From AP-15 sp036404275 (GTDB lineage: Bacteria > Pseudomonadota > Alphaproteobacteria > ATCC43930 > CGMCC-115725): a stretch of DNA of 25,823 nucleotides. Every line of letters begins with the position of its first letter. The first letter of the stretch is position 1. Shown here piece after piece: positions 14,382 to 21,768 of the stretch. Both the position numbers and the translations under genes were made by a program. Under the pieces are notes generated by a model, which was not told the DNA's origin, did no database searches, and saw only the letters and a program-made list of their open reading frames with translations. Where the stretch lies: NCBI GenBank assembly GCA_036404275.1, contig DASXAM010000219.1, positions 1 through 25,823 of the forward strand, given 5' to 3'.

Positions 14382-15617
14382 ATGCCGCGAACCTTGTCGC
14401 GACGCAGCCTCATCGGCCGCGCCGCGGGCGCCGCGATGGCGGCGGGTCTGCCATTGCCGGCGATCGCCGAGCAAAAGCCGGTCAAGATCGGGCTTCTGAC
14501 GGTCAAGACCGGGCCGCTCGCGCAAGGCGGCATCCAGATGGAGCAGGGGGTGGCGCTGTTTTTGAAGCACCGCCGGAACCGGCTCGGCGGCCGCCCGGCC
14601 GAACTGACGATCGCCGACACCGGCGGCAACCCGGCGGGCGCTAAGACCAAGGCGCAGGAGCTGATCGAGCGTGACGGGGTCGATATGATCTTCGGGCCGC
14701 TCGCGGCCTTCGAATTGCTGGCGATCAGCAGCTATGTCGCCGGCAAAAAGGTGCCGATCCTGAGCCTCGCCGCGGCCGAGGACATGACGCAGCGCAAGCC
14801 CAACCCGTATTTCATCCGCGCTTCGGCGACCTCGGCGCAGGCGATGCACCCGCTCGCCGACTACGCGGCAAAAGACCTCGGCTACAAGCGGGTGATCACC
14901 CTCGCCAACGACTTTGCCTTCGGCTACGAGGAGATGGGCGGGTTTCAGCGGGTCTTCGAAGACGCGGGCGGCCGCGTCACCAAGAAATTATGGCCGCCGA
15001 TCGTCACCCCGGACTATACCCCCTATCTGGCGCAGATGAGCGGCGCCGACGCTGTCGTCTCCGGGCTCGGCGGCTCGAACCCGATCAAATTCATGGTCCA
15101 ATACAAAGACCAGGGGATTGCCTTGCCCTTGGTCGGCGGCACCGTGGCGATGGATGACGGGCTCCTCAAAAGCTTTGGCGACGAGGCGCTGGGCGTGATT
15201 TCGAGCTCCGCCTATACCGTTGATCTGGACACGCCGAGCAACCGCCGCTTTGTCGCCGACACGGTGAAGGATTACGGCAACGTTCCGGGCTCCTACGCCG
15301 CCGGCCTTTACCTGAACGGCATGGTCGCCGAAGCGGCGCTCGAAAAATTGGGCGGCAAGACCGATGACAAGGACGCGCTGATCGGCGCGATGCGCGCGGT
15401 CGCGTTGACCGACACGCCGCGCGGGCCGTTTCATTTCGATCATTTCGGCAATGTCGTCGGTAGCATCTTTATCCGCCACTGCGAAAAGAAGGGCGGCAAG
15501 CTCGTCAACACGACGATCAAGACTTATCCGAACGTCAGCCAGTTCTGGACCTATGACGAGAAATGGTTTCTCACCCAGCCGGTCTATTCGCGCGACTACC
15601 CGCCGCTCAAGAGCTGA
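14382..15617 (+). CDS. Liv-type ABC transporter substrate-binding protein with Tat signal
   Basis: A 411-residue type I periplasmic binding protein (Peripla_BP_6/LivK family). The ATG at 14382 is used; a GTG directly before it (14379) has slightly better spacing (8 nt) from GGGAGG. The N-terminus reads RTLSRRSLIGRAAG, a twin-arginine signal (Arg7-Arg8), followed by a hydrophobic stretch and a cut site near AIA-EQ (29/30), so it may be exported folded. The mature start VKIGLLTVKTGPLAQGG, the IADTGGNPAGAKTKAQELI segment and FGPLAAFE are typical of the family. This should be the binding protein for the LivHMGF genes downstream, although a hairpin and an antisense VapBC module separate them. Relatives bind branched-chain amino acids, amides, urea or aromatic acids, and the ligand here is unknown. 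Confidence 0.92.
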   Translation: MPRTLSRRSLIGRAAGAAMAAGLPLPAIAEQKPVKIGLLTVKTGPLAQGGIQMEQGVALFLKHRRNRLGGRPAELTIADTGGNPAGAKTKAQELIERDGVDMIFGPLAAFELLAISSYVAGKKVPILSLAAAEDMTQRKPNPYFIRASATSAQAMHPLADYAAKDLGYKRVITLANDFAFGYEEMGGFQRVFEDAGGRVTKKLWPPIVTPDYTPYLAQMSGADAVVSGLGGSNPIKFMVQYKDQGIALPLVGGTVAMDDGLLKSFGDEALGVISSSAYTVDLDTPSNRRFVADTVKDYGNVPGSYAAGLYLNGMVAEAALEKLGGKTDDKDALIGAMRAVALTDTPRGPFHFDHFGNVVGSIFIRHCEKKGGKLVNTTIKTYPNVSQFWTYDEKWFLTQPVYSRDYPPLKS

Positions 15618-15633
15618 GGCCGATGTGAGGGAT

Positions 15634-15650
15634 GCCGAGGGCAGCTCGGC
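15634..15650 (+). terminator. Hairpin after the Liv binding-protein gene
   Basis: Perfect arms GCCGAG/CTCGGC enclose a 5-nt loop 16 nt after the stop codon. No T-run follows, so it may be a partial terminator or a 3' stabilising stem, which would raise binding-protein mRNA over permease mRNA. Confidence 0.45.
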
Positions 15651-15680
15651 GAATTGGCGTGATCGCGACTTTGGCCGCCG

Positions 15681-16121
15681 CTACTCACCGCCGACGAGCG
15701 GGTTGACGACCGCAAGCCCGGCAAAGCGGCTGAAGTCCCGGTCCGCTGACCATAGCTCGCGCACGCCGTGCTGGCGGCACAGCGCCGCCACCCGCGCGTC
15801 GTGGACCTGCGCCCCCGTGACGCGGCCGTCAGCCAGCAGCCGGCGCAATGTCGGCCAGTGTGCCGCCGACTCGGCCAAAACCGCCAGGGTCGGCGATTCG
15901 AGCCACGCGTCGACTTGGTCGAGGGCCCGGTCCTGCGGCGTCGGCGGTGCGTAGATCCGCGGATGGGTGACGATCGCCAGAAATTCGTGCAGACACGGCC
16001 AAGGGATGGCCCAGAGCGCCGTCCCCTCGGCAAGCTCGGCCATGCGCCGGGAGGCGGCCGGGTGAAACGGCGAATCTTCGCGGTGGGCGTACACAAGGAT
16101 GTTGGTGTCCACGGCGATCAT
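15681..16121 (-). CDS. vapC: VapC-type PIN-domain toxin ribonuclease
   Basis: A 146-residue PIN domain. The metal-binding acidic residues are visible: Asp5 (AVDTNILVYAH), Glu46 (CLHEFLAI), Asp108 (QVHDARVAAL) and Asp127/Asp129 (SADRDFSRF). VapC toxins are Mg2+-dependent endoribonucleases that cut tRNA or rRNA and are silenced by VapB. The start at 16121 overlaps the antitoxin stop by 4 nt (ATGA), the usual coupling in such operons; an upstream in-frame start at 16163 would lengthen the N-terminus without need. All catalytic acids are present, so the toxin looks intact. The pair is antisense to the surrounding Liv genes and converges with the binding-protein gene. The RNA target cannot be predicted. 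Confidence 0.93.
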   Translation of the reverse strand: MIAVDTNILVYAHREDSPFHPAASRRMAELAEGTALWAIPWPCLHEFLAIVTHPRIYAPPTPQDRALDQVDAWLESPTLAVLAESAAHWPTLRRLLADGRVTGAQVHDARVAALCRQHGVRELWSADRDFSRFAGLAVVNPLVGGE

Positions 16122-16363
16122 GCGCCGCGACCCTTGTAGGCCATGTCCCGGATCGTGTCCCACGACCCGTCGCGAAGCTCGGTCCGAAGTCCCCTGCCCT
16201 TGAAGCTCGCCCGCCGCAGCCTGAAGGGCGCATTATCCGCAATCTCGCTGACGACGCGGTGCAAGCCGCGCTCGACCAGCGTCCGCAGCGTGACGCCCTC
16301 TCGCGCCGCGATCCGGCGGGCTTCGCGCAGCAGCGCATCGGAAATCTCGACGGTCGTTTTCAT
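16118..16363 (-). CDS. vapB: VapB-type antitoxin
   Basis: An 81-residue antitoxin paired with VapC. The N-terminus MKTTVEISDALLREARRIA followed by GVTLRTLVERGL is a ribbon-helix-helix-like DNA-binding segment (strand about 2-8, helices about 9-33). The C-terminal part, with SFKGRGLRTELRDGSWDTIR, should be the toxin-binding tail. The ATG at 16363 matches the usual family start; an in-frame ATG at 16408 would lie inside the operator and upstream of the predicted transcription start, so I reject it. VapB normally represses its own promoter alone and more strongly with VapC, which fits the palindrome at 16395-16410. Confidence 0.9.
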   Translation of the reverse strand: MKTTVEISDALLREARRIAAREGVTLRTLVERGLHRVVSEIADNAPFRLRRASFKGRGLRTELRDGSWDTIRDMAYKGRGA

Positions 16364-16391
16364 CCAGCACGAATGCTTCCATATGGGGATG

Positions 16392-16420
16392 TAGATATGG
16401 GTACCCATATTTCACCTGAA
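16392..16420 (-). promoter_or_regulatory. vapBC promoter (-35 TTCAGG, 17-nt spacer, -10 TATCTA)
   Basis: On the minus strand TTCAGG (16420-16415) and TATCTA (16397-16392) are separated by 17 nt. Transcription would begin near 16385, about 20 nt before the vapB ATG. The palindromic operator fills the spacer, as expected for autorepression. Confidence 0.55.
16395..16410. promoter_or_regulatory. vapBC operator, perfect 16-bp palindrome
   Basis: ATATGGGTACCCATAT is a perfect palindrome. A third half-site, ATATGGGG, lies at 16381-16388, in direct orientation and offset 14 bp from the first arm. The position between and after the predicted promoter elements fits VapB or VapBC autorepression, with cooperative binding over two sites. 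Confidence 0.65.
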
Positions 16421-16476
16421 CGACGAGGTTGCAAGATCCAAGCTCCCCGGCGCGCTGAGGCGAGCGGGATGCAGGC

Positions 16477-17337
16477 GTGAACCTCTGGCTGGTGCTGGCC
16501 GGCAATAGCGTTGCCTTTGGCGGGCTGCTGTTCCTGCTGTCGGCTGGGTTCGCGCTGATCTTCGGGCTAATGCGCATCCCCAATCTGACGCACGGCTCGC
16601 TGTTCATGCTCGGCGCCTATTTCGGGGTCAGCCTAATCGCGCTCGGCTTGAGCTTTTGGCCGGCGGCCATCCTGGCCGGGGTCGGGGTCGCGGTGCTCGG
16701 CGGGTTGATCGAGCGGCTGCTGCTGCGCCGGCTGCCCGGCGCCGAGCTGGCGCAGGTGCTGGTGACATTGGGGCTGTCGTTCATGATCGCCGATTTGTGC
16801 CTGATGGGCTGGGGTGGTGACCCGATCGAGATCGCCACCCCGAAGGCATTGCGCGGCGCCACCCGCATCGCCGCCCTCGCCTTTCCGACCTATCGCCTCG
16901 CCGTCATCGTCGTCGCCGTTGTCGTCGCAGCGGTGCTCTGGGCATTGCTCGACCGGACGCGCCTCGGAGCGATGATCCGCGCCGGGGTCGACGACCCCGA
17001 AATGGCCAGGATCGTCGGCATCCGCGTCTCGCGGCTTTTTACGATTGTCTTTTCGTTGGGCGCCGGACTCGCCGGGTTTGCCGGGGTCATCGGCGGCCCC
17101 ATTCTCTCGGTCTATCCGGGTCTCGACCAGGACATGCTGCCGTTGGCGCTGGTCGTGGTGATCCTCGGCGGCTCGGGGAGCCTCCTGGGGTCGTTCGCCG
17201 GCAGCTTTGTCGTCGGCTTTCTCTATAATTTCGGTCAGGCGCTGCTGCCCGAGCTCGCCTATGTCGTGCTGTTTCTGCCGATGCTGGTCGTGCTCGTGGT
17301 GCGGCCGCAGGGGTTGTTCGGTAGGGCGGCACCGTGA
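16477..17337 (+). CDS. livH: Branched-chain-type ABC transporter permease LivH
   Basis: A 286-residue inner-membrane permease of the LivH family with about eight hydrophobic helices. Family landmarks are GGLLFLLSAGFALIFGLMRI near the N-terminus, NLTHGSLFMLGAYFG, the cytoplasmic EAA-like loop TRLGAMIRAGVDDPEMARI containing the coupling helix, and the C-terminal PQGLFGRAAP. It should pair with LivM to form the membrane channel. The start is GTG 16477; the upstream GCGGGATGCAGG is a weak ribosome binding site, and a nearby ATG (16469) is out of frame. Its stop overlaps the LivM start by 4 nt. The preceding gene on this strand is the binding protein, but vapBC sits between, so this gene may need its own promoter, which I could not identify. 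Confidence 0.93.
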   Translation: MNLWLVLAGNSVAFGGLLFLLSAGFALIFGLMRIPNLTHGSLFMLGAYFGVSLIALGLSFWPAAILAGVGVAVLGGLIERLLLRRLPGAELAQVLVTLGLSFMIADLCLMGWGGDPIEIATPKALRGATRIAALAFPTYRLAVIVVAVVVAAVLWALLDRTRLGAMIRAGVDDPEMARIVGIRVSRLFTIVFSLGAGLAGFAGVIGGPILSVYPGLDQDMLPLALVVVILGGSGSLLGSFAGSFVVGFLYNFGQALLPELAYVVLFLPMLVVLVVRPQGLFGRAAP

Positions 17338-18314
17338 GGCGGCTCGCCGCCGCCACCGCACTCGCCGCGCTGGCGACGCTGCCGTTCTGGCTCGGCAACA
17401 CCTACTACATCAACATCGCCGCCCAAATTCTGCTCTATGGGGTCTTTGCTCTCGGCCTCAACGTGCTGGTCGGCCAAGCCGGCCTCGTCTCGCTCGGCCA
17501 TGCCGGCCTCTTCGGCATCGCCGCCTATGCCGGCGCGCTCTTTATCAACAGCGGGGCGAACCATTTTGTCGCGGTGCTCGCCGCACTCGCCGTGACGCTT
17601 ACCGCCGCGGCGCTCTTTGCCGTCCTGGCATTGCGCGGCACCGGGCTCGGCTTTGTCATGATCACCGTGGCGCTGGGGCAGATCGTCTGGGGCCTCGCCT
17701 ATCGCTGGATCAGCGTCACCAATGGCGACAACGGCGTTTCGATCAAGACCCGGCCGAGCCCGTTCGGGCTGTCGCTGGCGACCGCGCCCGGCTTTTACTG
17801 GGCGACGCTCGCCGTCTTTCTCGCCACCGTCACCGCGATCGCCGTCTTCACCGCCTCGCCGTTCGGCGCCAGCTTGCGCGGCACCCGCGACCAGCCGCGG
17901 CGGATGACGGCGCTCGGCTACCATGTCTGGATGATCCGGTTCCTGGCCTTTCTGTTCTCCGGGTTGTGGAGCGGCATCGCCGGCATGCTCTTTCTCTACT
18001 ACAATCAGTTCGTCAGCCCGCAGGTGGTAGCGCTCTCCGCCTCGGCCGAAATCCTCCTGATGGTGATCGCCGGCGGCACCGGAACATTGCTCGGCCCGGT
18101 TGCCGGGGCCGCCCTCGTCGTCATCATGAAAAGCGTGGCCAGCGCCTACATCTCGCGCTGGAACCTGGTGCTGGGCGCGATCTTTGTCGCCATCGTCGTC
18201 TTTATGCCGGAGGGGCTGGTGCCGGGCTCGGCGCGGCTCGCGGACTGGGCCGGCGCCCGGCTGAAATTCGGCCGCGGCGCGCGCGGCCGCACCCGCTCGA
18301 AGGAAAGCCTGTGA
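17334..18314 (+). CDS. livM: Branched-chain-type ABC transporter permease LivM
   Basis: A 326-residue permease of the LivM family. GTG 17334 overlaps the LivH stop as GTGA, implying translational coupling. Typical blocks are ALGLNVLVGQAGLVSLGHAGLFGIAAYAGA in the second and third helices, TGLGFVMITVALGQIVW, and the EAA-like loop GASLRGTRDQPRRMTALGY. The end VFMPEGLVPG is a family hallmark, followed by a basic tail. About nine to ten membrane helices are expected. It forms the translocation pore with LivH and contacts LivG/LivF on the cytoplasmic side. Confidence 0.93.
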   Translation: MRRLAAATALAALATLPFWLGNTYYINIAAQILLYGVFALGLNVLVGQAGLVSLGHAGLFGIAAYAGALFINSGANHFVAVLAALAVTLTAAALFAVLALRGTGLGFVMITVALGQIVWGLAYRWISVTNGDNGVSIKTRPSPFGLSLATAPGFYWATLAVFLATVTAIAVFTASPFGASLRGTRDQPRRMTALGYHVWMIRFLAFLFSGLWSGIAGMLFLYYNQFVSPQVVALSASAEILLMVIAGGTGTLLGPVAGAALVVIMKSVASAYISRWNLVLGAIFVAIVVFMPEGLVPGSARLADWAGARLKFGRGARGRTRSKESL

Positions 18315-19048
18315 GCGCGCTCGAAGTCGCCGGCCTCGAAAAATCCTTTGGCGGGCTGCGCGTCACCGCCGCCGTGGACCTCGCGGTCGAGCCCGGCGAG
18401 CGGCGGCTGATCATCGGCCCGAACGGGGCCGGCAAGACCACGCTCTTCAACCTGATCACCGGCGAATTGCGTCCGGATCGGGGCACGATCCGGCTCTTCG
18501 AGCGCGACATCACCCGCGTGCCGAGCCGGCGGCGGGCCCATCTCGGTCTCGCCCGGACCTATCAGATCATCACCCTTTTTCCCGGCGAGACCTTGCTGCG
18601 CAATGTCATCTTGTCGCTGCTCGGCCTCGACCCTTTGCGCTGGAACCCGTTTGTCGCGCTTACGCGGCAAGAGGCGCTGATCGCCGCAGCCCGCGCGGCT
18701 CTCGCGCGGGTCGGGCTCGGCCATCTCGCCGACCGGCCGCTGGCGCAGACCGCCTATGGCGAGCGCCGCCGGGTCGAGATCGCGATGGCGCTGGCGCAGA
18801 ACCCGCGCCTGTTGCTGTTGGACGAGCCGTTTGCCGGGCTGTCGGCCGAGGAGCGACACGACGTGCGGCAATTGCTGGAGGCGATCCCGCGCGCGATGAC
18901 GATCGTCATGATCGAGCACGATATGGATGTCGCGCTCGATTTCGCCGAGCGGATCACCGTCCTGCATTTCGGCAGGGTGGTGGTCGAAGGCACGCGCGCT
19001 GAGGTCGTCGCGGACCCGCGCACCAGGGAGATTTATCTTGGCGAATGA
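18311..19048 (+). CDS. livG: ABC transporter ATP-binding protein LivG
   Basis: A 245-residue ATPase. GTG 18311 overlaps the LivM stop as GTGA. Walker A is GPNGAGKTT (36-44), Walker B LLLLDE (167-172), and the switch histidine is His203 (MIEHDMD). The signature position carries AYGERRRVEIA (148-158) in place of LSGGQ, a usual LivG variant. Relative to longer LivG proteins it has the compact insertion LLGLDPLRWNPF between the Q-loop region (ARTYQII, Gln85) and the signature. It works as a heterodimer with LivF to drive uptake. Confidence 0.93.
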   Translation: MSALEVAGLEKSFGGLRVTAAVDLAVEPGERRLIIGPNGAGKTTLFNLITGELRPDRGTIRLFERDITRVPSRRRAHLGLARTYQIITLFPGETLLRNVILSLLGLDPLRWNPFVALTRQEALIAAARAALARVGLGHLADRPLAQTAYGERRRVEIAMALAQNPRLLLLDEPFAGLSAEERHDVRQLLEAIPRAMTIVMIEHDMDVALDFAERITVLHFGRVVVEGTRAEVVADPRTREIYLGE

Positions 19049-19757
19049 CGCGCTCGTTCTCGCCGATATCGATGCCTATTACGGCGACAGCCATGTGCTG
19101 CACGGCGTCTCGTTCCGTTGCGGCGAGGGCCGCCTCCTGGGGTTGCTGGGGCGCAACGGGGCCGGCAAGACGACGAGCATGAACGTCGTCATCGGCACCT
19201 TGCCGCCGGCCCGCGGCACAGTCTCGGTCTTCGGCACCCCGATCGCCGGCCGGCCGCCCGAAGCGATTGCCGCGCAGGGTGTGGCCCTGGTGCCGCAGGG
19301 GCGGCGCATCTTCCGCAGCCTCTCGGTGCGCGAGAATTTGACGGTCGCCGCGCGCAAGCCGAAAGCCGGGCGTGCGGCGACCTGGACCATCGACACCGTA
19401 TTTGCCGCCTTTCCGCGGCTGCACGAGCGGCGCGACCAATATGCCGGCACCCTTTCGGGGGGTGAGCAGCAGATGCTGGCGATCGGCCGCGCGCTGGTGG
19501 CGAACCCGCAGGTTCTGTTGCTGGACGAGCCTTCAGAGGGGCTGGCGCCGCAAATCGTCGTCGAGGTCATGGCGACGATCCGACATCTCAAGGAGCAGGG
19601 ATTGTCGATCGTGCTGGTCGAGCAGAACCCGAAGCTCGCTTTCGACGTCGCCGACGACATCGTCATCCTGAACAGCGGCCGGGTGGTCCTCGATCTGCCG
19701 GCCCCGGCCGTGCCGCGCGGCGCGGGCGAGCTGCACCAGCATCTCGGGATCTTTTGA
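19038..19757 (+). CDS. livF: ABC transporter ATP-binding protein LivF
   Basis: A 239-residue ATPase. I chose TTG 19038 (MANDALVLADIDAYYGDSHV) because it gives the full LivF N-terminus and has AGGGAG a short distance upstream; it overlaps the end of LivG by 11 nt, whereas the nearby ATG is out of frame. Walker A is GRNGAGKTT (38-46), the signature LSGGEQQ (139-145), and Walker B VLLLDE (159-164) followed by PSEGLAP. VEQN near 194 is typical of LivF, where the switch His is replaced by Gln. It completes the transporter with LivG. A hairpin follows the stop. Confidence 0.92.
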   Translation: MANDALVLADIDAYYGDSHVLHGVSFRCGEGRLLGLLGRNGAGKTTSMNVVIGTLPPARGTVSVFGTPIAGRPPEAIAAQGVALVPQGRRIFRSLSVRENLTVAARKPKAGRAATWTIDTVFAAFPRLHERRDQYAGTLSGGEQQMLAIGRALVANPQVLLLDEPSEGLAPQIVVEVMATIRHLKEQGLSIVLVEQNPKLAFDVADDIVILNSGRVVLDLPAPAVPRGAGELHQHLGIF

Positions 19758-19767
19758 GCGGGCGCGC

Positions 19768-19798
19768 CGCGTCAGGGATATCGTCAACAGCTGACGCG
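19768..19798 (+). terminator. Inverted repeat ending the Liv operon
   Basis: Perfect 8-bp arms CGCGTCAG and CTGACGCG flank a 15-nt loop, starting 11 nt after the LivF stop. No U-run follows. It may end the Liv transcript or, less likely, be an operator for the cyclase gene 49 nt downstream. Confidence 0.45.
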
Positions 19799-19846
19799 TA
19801 GTAGCCTCTATCGCGGCGACCAAAGAAACGGGGGCTGAGCGGGGCG

Positions 19847-21613
19847 GTGAATGGCGCGATCGAACATCGGGTTGCCGTCATCATGTGCGCCGACGTCGTC
19901 GGCTATTCCCGGCTGATGGGGATCGACGAGGAAGGCACACTGGCGGCGCTGCGCTCGGTGCGACGCGACCTCGTCGATCCGGAAATCGGCGAATACCGGG
20001 GCCGCATCGTGCGGACCGCCGGCGACGGCCTGCTGGTCGAATTCAACAGCGTGGTCGACGCGGTGCGCTGCGCCGTCGTCATGCAGCGCGCGGTTGCGGA
20101 GCACGAGGCCGAGCGACCGGCCGACCGGCGCATCCGTTTTCGCGTCGGGATCAATATGGGCGATGTCGCCTCCGACGGCGACGTCATCTATGGCGAGGGT
20201 GTCGCCGTCGCTTCGCGGCTCGAGAGCCTGGCCGAGCCCGACGGGATCAATCTCAGCCGGGCGGTTCGCGACCAGGTCCGCGACCGATTGCCGCTCGCCT
20301 TCGAGGATATCGGCGAGCATGAGATCGCGAACGTCGCCCGCCCGGTTCGTGTATTCCGTATCGTCTCAGGCAAGCCGGCAGCAGCGCCGGTCGCCGCGCC
20401 GGAGAAGACGCCCGCAGCTTCGATGCGGCCCGCGGTCGCGGTGCTGCCGTTTCGCAATCTGGGCGACGACGCCGAGGCCGAATTCTTTCTCGACAGCGTC
20501 GCCGAGGATTTGATCACCGAATTGTCGCGCGCCCGCTGGTTCTCGGTCGTCGCCCGCAATACCAGCTTCAGCTACAAAAACCGGACGGTCGATTCGCGCC
20601 AAGTCGCGCGCGATCTCGGCGTCCGCTATCTGGTCGAAGGCAGCTTGCGCCAGGCCGGAGGGCGGGTGCGCATCAGCTGCCAGCTGGTCGAGGCGGAAAC
20701 CGGCCAGGGGTTGTGGGCCGAGCGCTTTGACGGCAGCCTCGACGATTCGTTCGATTTGCAGGACCGGATTGTCGAAGCGGTGATCGGGTCGGTCGGCCCG
20801 ATCTTGCGCACCGCCGAAATCGAGCGCGCCCGGCGCAAGCCGGAGCCCAGCCAGAACGCCTACGATCTGGTGTTGCGCGCGTCGATCCCCGCTTTTGCCG
20901 AAACCGCCGACGACAATGACGAGGCGATGCGGTTGTTGACGCGGGCGCTGGCGCTGGATCCCGACTATCCGAGCGCCAATGCGCTGGCCGCCTGGTGCCG
21001 TCAGCAGCGGCACCTAATGGCGTGGCCCGGCGCGCAGGATGAGGATCGCGAAACCGCCAAGCGCCTTGCCCGGATCGCGATCGCCGAAGGCGGCGATGTG
21101 CCGCTGGCGCTCGTCGTCGCCGCGGCGGTGCGGGCCGCGCTGACCCGCGACCACGATCTGGCGCTGGCGGCGGTCGATCGCGCGGTCATGATCCACGGCA
21201 ACTCGGCGCTCGTTTTGAGCTTTGATGCGCTAACGCGGTGCCTGTGCGGCGCGTATGAGACGGCCATCGAGCACGCCGAAAAGGCGCTGCGTCTGAGCCC
21301 TTTGGAGCCGCTGGTCTATCATGCCTCGCTGGCGCTGGCGCTCGCTTCCTTGCTTACCGGCCGCGCCGAGGAAGCCCATGCCCATGCCCGCAAGGCTATC
21401 GAGGGCAACCAGAACTTCGCCTTTTCTTATTGTGTTCTGGCATTGGCCGCGGCCCGGCTCGGCCGGACCGAGGAAGCGGCCGACGCCGTGCACCGGCTGG
21501 TCCGCACGGCGCCGCGATTTCGCCTCGGCACGCTGCGCAAAATCCGCTTTGCCGATGCGGCGCGCTTGCAGACCGAGCTCGCTCTTCTGCGCGCGGCGCA
21601 GCTGCCCGAGTGA
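19847..21613 (+). CDS. Class III nucleotide cyclase domain-TolB-like-TPR protein, C1-like half (metal Asps kept, Asp/Asn lost)
   Basis: A 588-residue protein from GTG 19847. Residues 8-172 are a class III adenylate/guanylate cyclase domain. Both metal-binding aspartates are present: Asp16 in CADVVGYSRLM and Asp60 in RTAGDGLLVEF. The base-recognition and transition-state segment, normally like D-L-Y-G-D-G-V-N-I-A-A-R, reads VIYGEGVAVASR (113-124): the Asp is Val113, the Asn is Ala120, and Arg124 is kept. The usual Lys before the second Asp is Arg56. Residues 194-330 match the TolB-N-like domain that follows such cyclases (VAVLPFRNLGDD, YLVEGSLRQAGGRVRI), and 335-588 form TPR-like helical repeats for partner binding. 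No membrane segment is seen. A homodimer would lack complete sites, but a heterodimer with the next gene's product would not. Cyclase identity is certain; activity and the nucleotide made are not. Confidence 0.9.
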   Translation: MNGAIEHRVAVIMCADVVGYSRLMGIDEEGTLAALRSVRRDLVDPEIGEYRGRIVRTAGDGLLVEFNSVVDAVRCAVVMQRAVAEHEAERPADRRIRFRVGINMGDVASDGDVIYGEGVAVASRLESLAEPDGINLSRAVRDQVRDRLPLAFEDIGEHEIANVARPVRVFRIVSGKPAAAPVAAPEKTPAASMRPAVAVLPFRNLGDDAEAEFFLDSVAEDLITELSRARWFSVVARNTSFSYKNRTVDSRQVARDLGVRYLVEGSLRQAGGRVRISCQLVEAETGQGLWAERFDGSLDDSFDLQDRIVEAVIGSVGPILRTAEIERARRKPEPSQNAYDLVLRASIPAFAETADDNDEAMRLLTRALALDPDYPSANALAAWCRQQRHLMAWPGAQDEDRETAKRLARIAIAEGGDVPLALVVAAAVRAALTRDHDLALAAVDRAVMIHGNSALVLSFDALTRCLCGAYETAIEHAEKALRLSPLEPLVYHASLALALASLLTGRAEEAHAHARKAIEGNQNFAFSYCVLALAAARLGRTEEAADAVHRLVRTAPRFRLGTLRKIRFADAARLQTELALLRAAQLPE

Positions 21614-21657
21614 TCGACCCCGCTCGCGCGCCGCACTTCTGCTAAGATCGAGCAAAA

Positions 21658-21695
21658 CGCCGCGCCGAAGTGAAATGGTTCACTTTCTCGCGGCG
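21658..21695. promoter_or_regulatory. Nested inverted repeat with CRP-type core between the two cyclase genes
   Basis: Inner arms AAGTGAA (21668-21674) and TTCACTT (21679-21685) flank ATGG. Outer arms CGCCGCG (21658-21664) and CGCGGCG (21689-21695) are separated from them by 3 nt on each side. The core contains GTGA-N6-TCAC, the half-site arrangement of CRP-family sites, lacking only the outer T/A pair of TGTGA-N6-TCACA. As RNA it would form a long stem, so a terminator or attenuator is the alternative. Confidence 0.5.
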
Positions 21696-21768
21696 CCGCG
21701 CGGGGCCATGATTCCCGCACTGGCAATCGGGATGAAGGCCGGCCGTGTCCGAGGAAGGGAGAGACCGA

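Noticed and set aside
17207..18310. 5' extension of the LivG reading frame through livM
   Set aside because: The upstream part is an out-of-frame reading of livM; GTG 18311 with GTGA coupling gives the normal LivG N-terminus.
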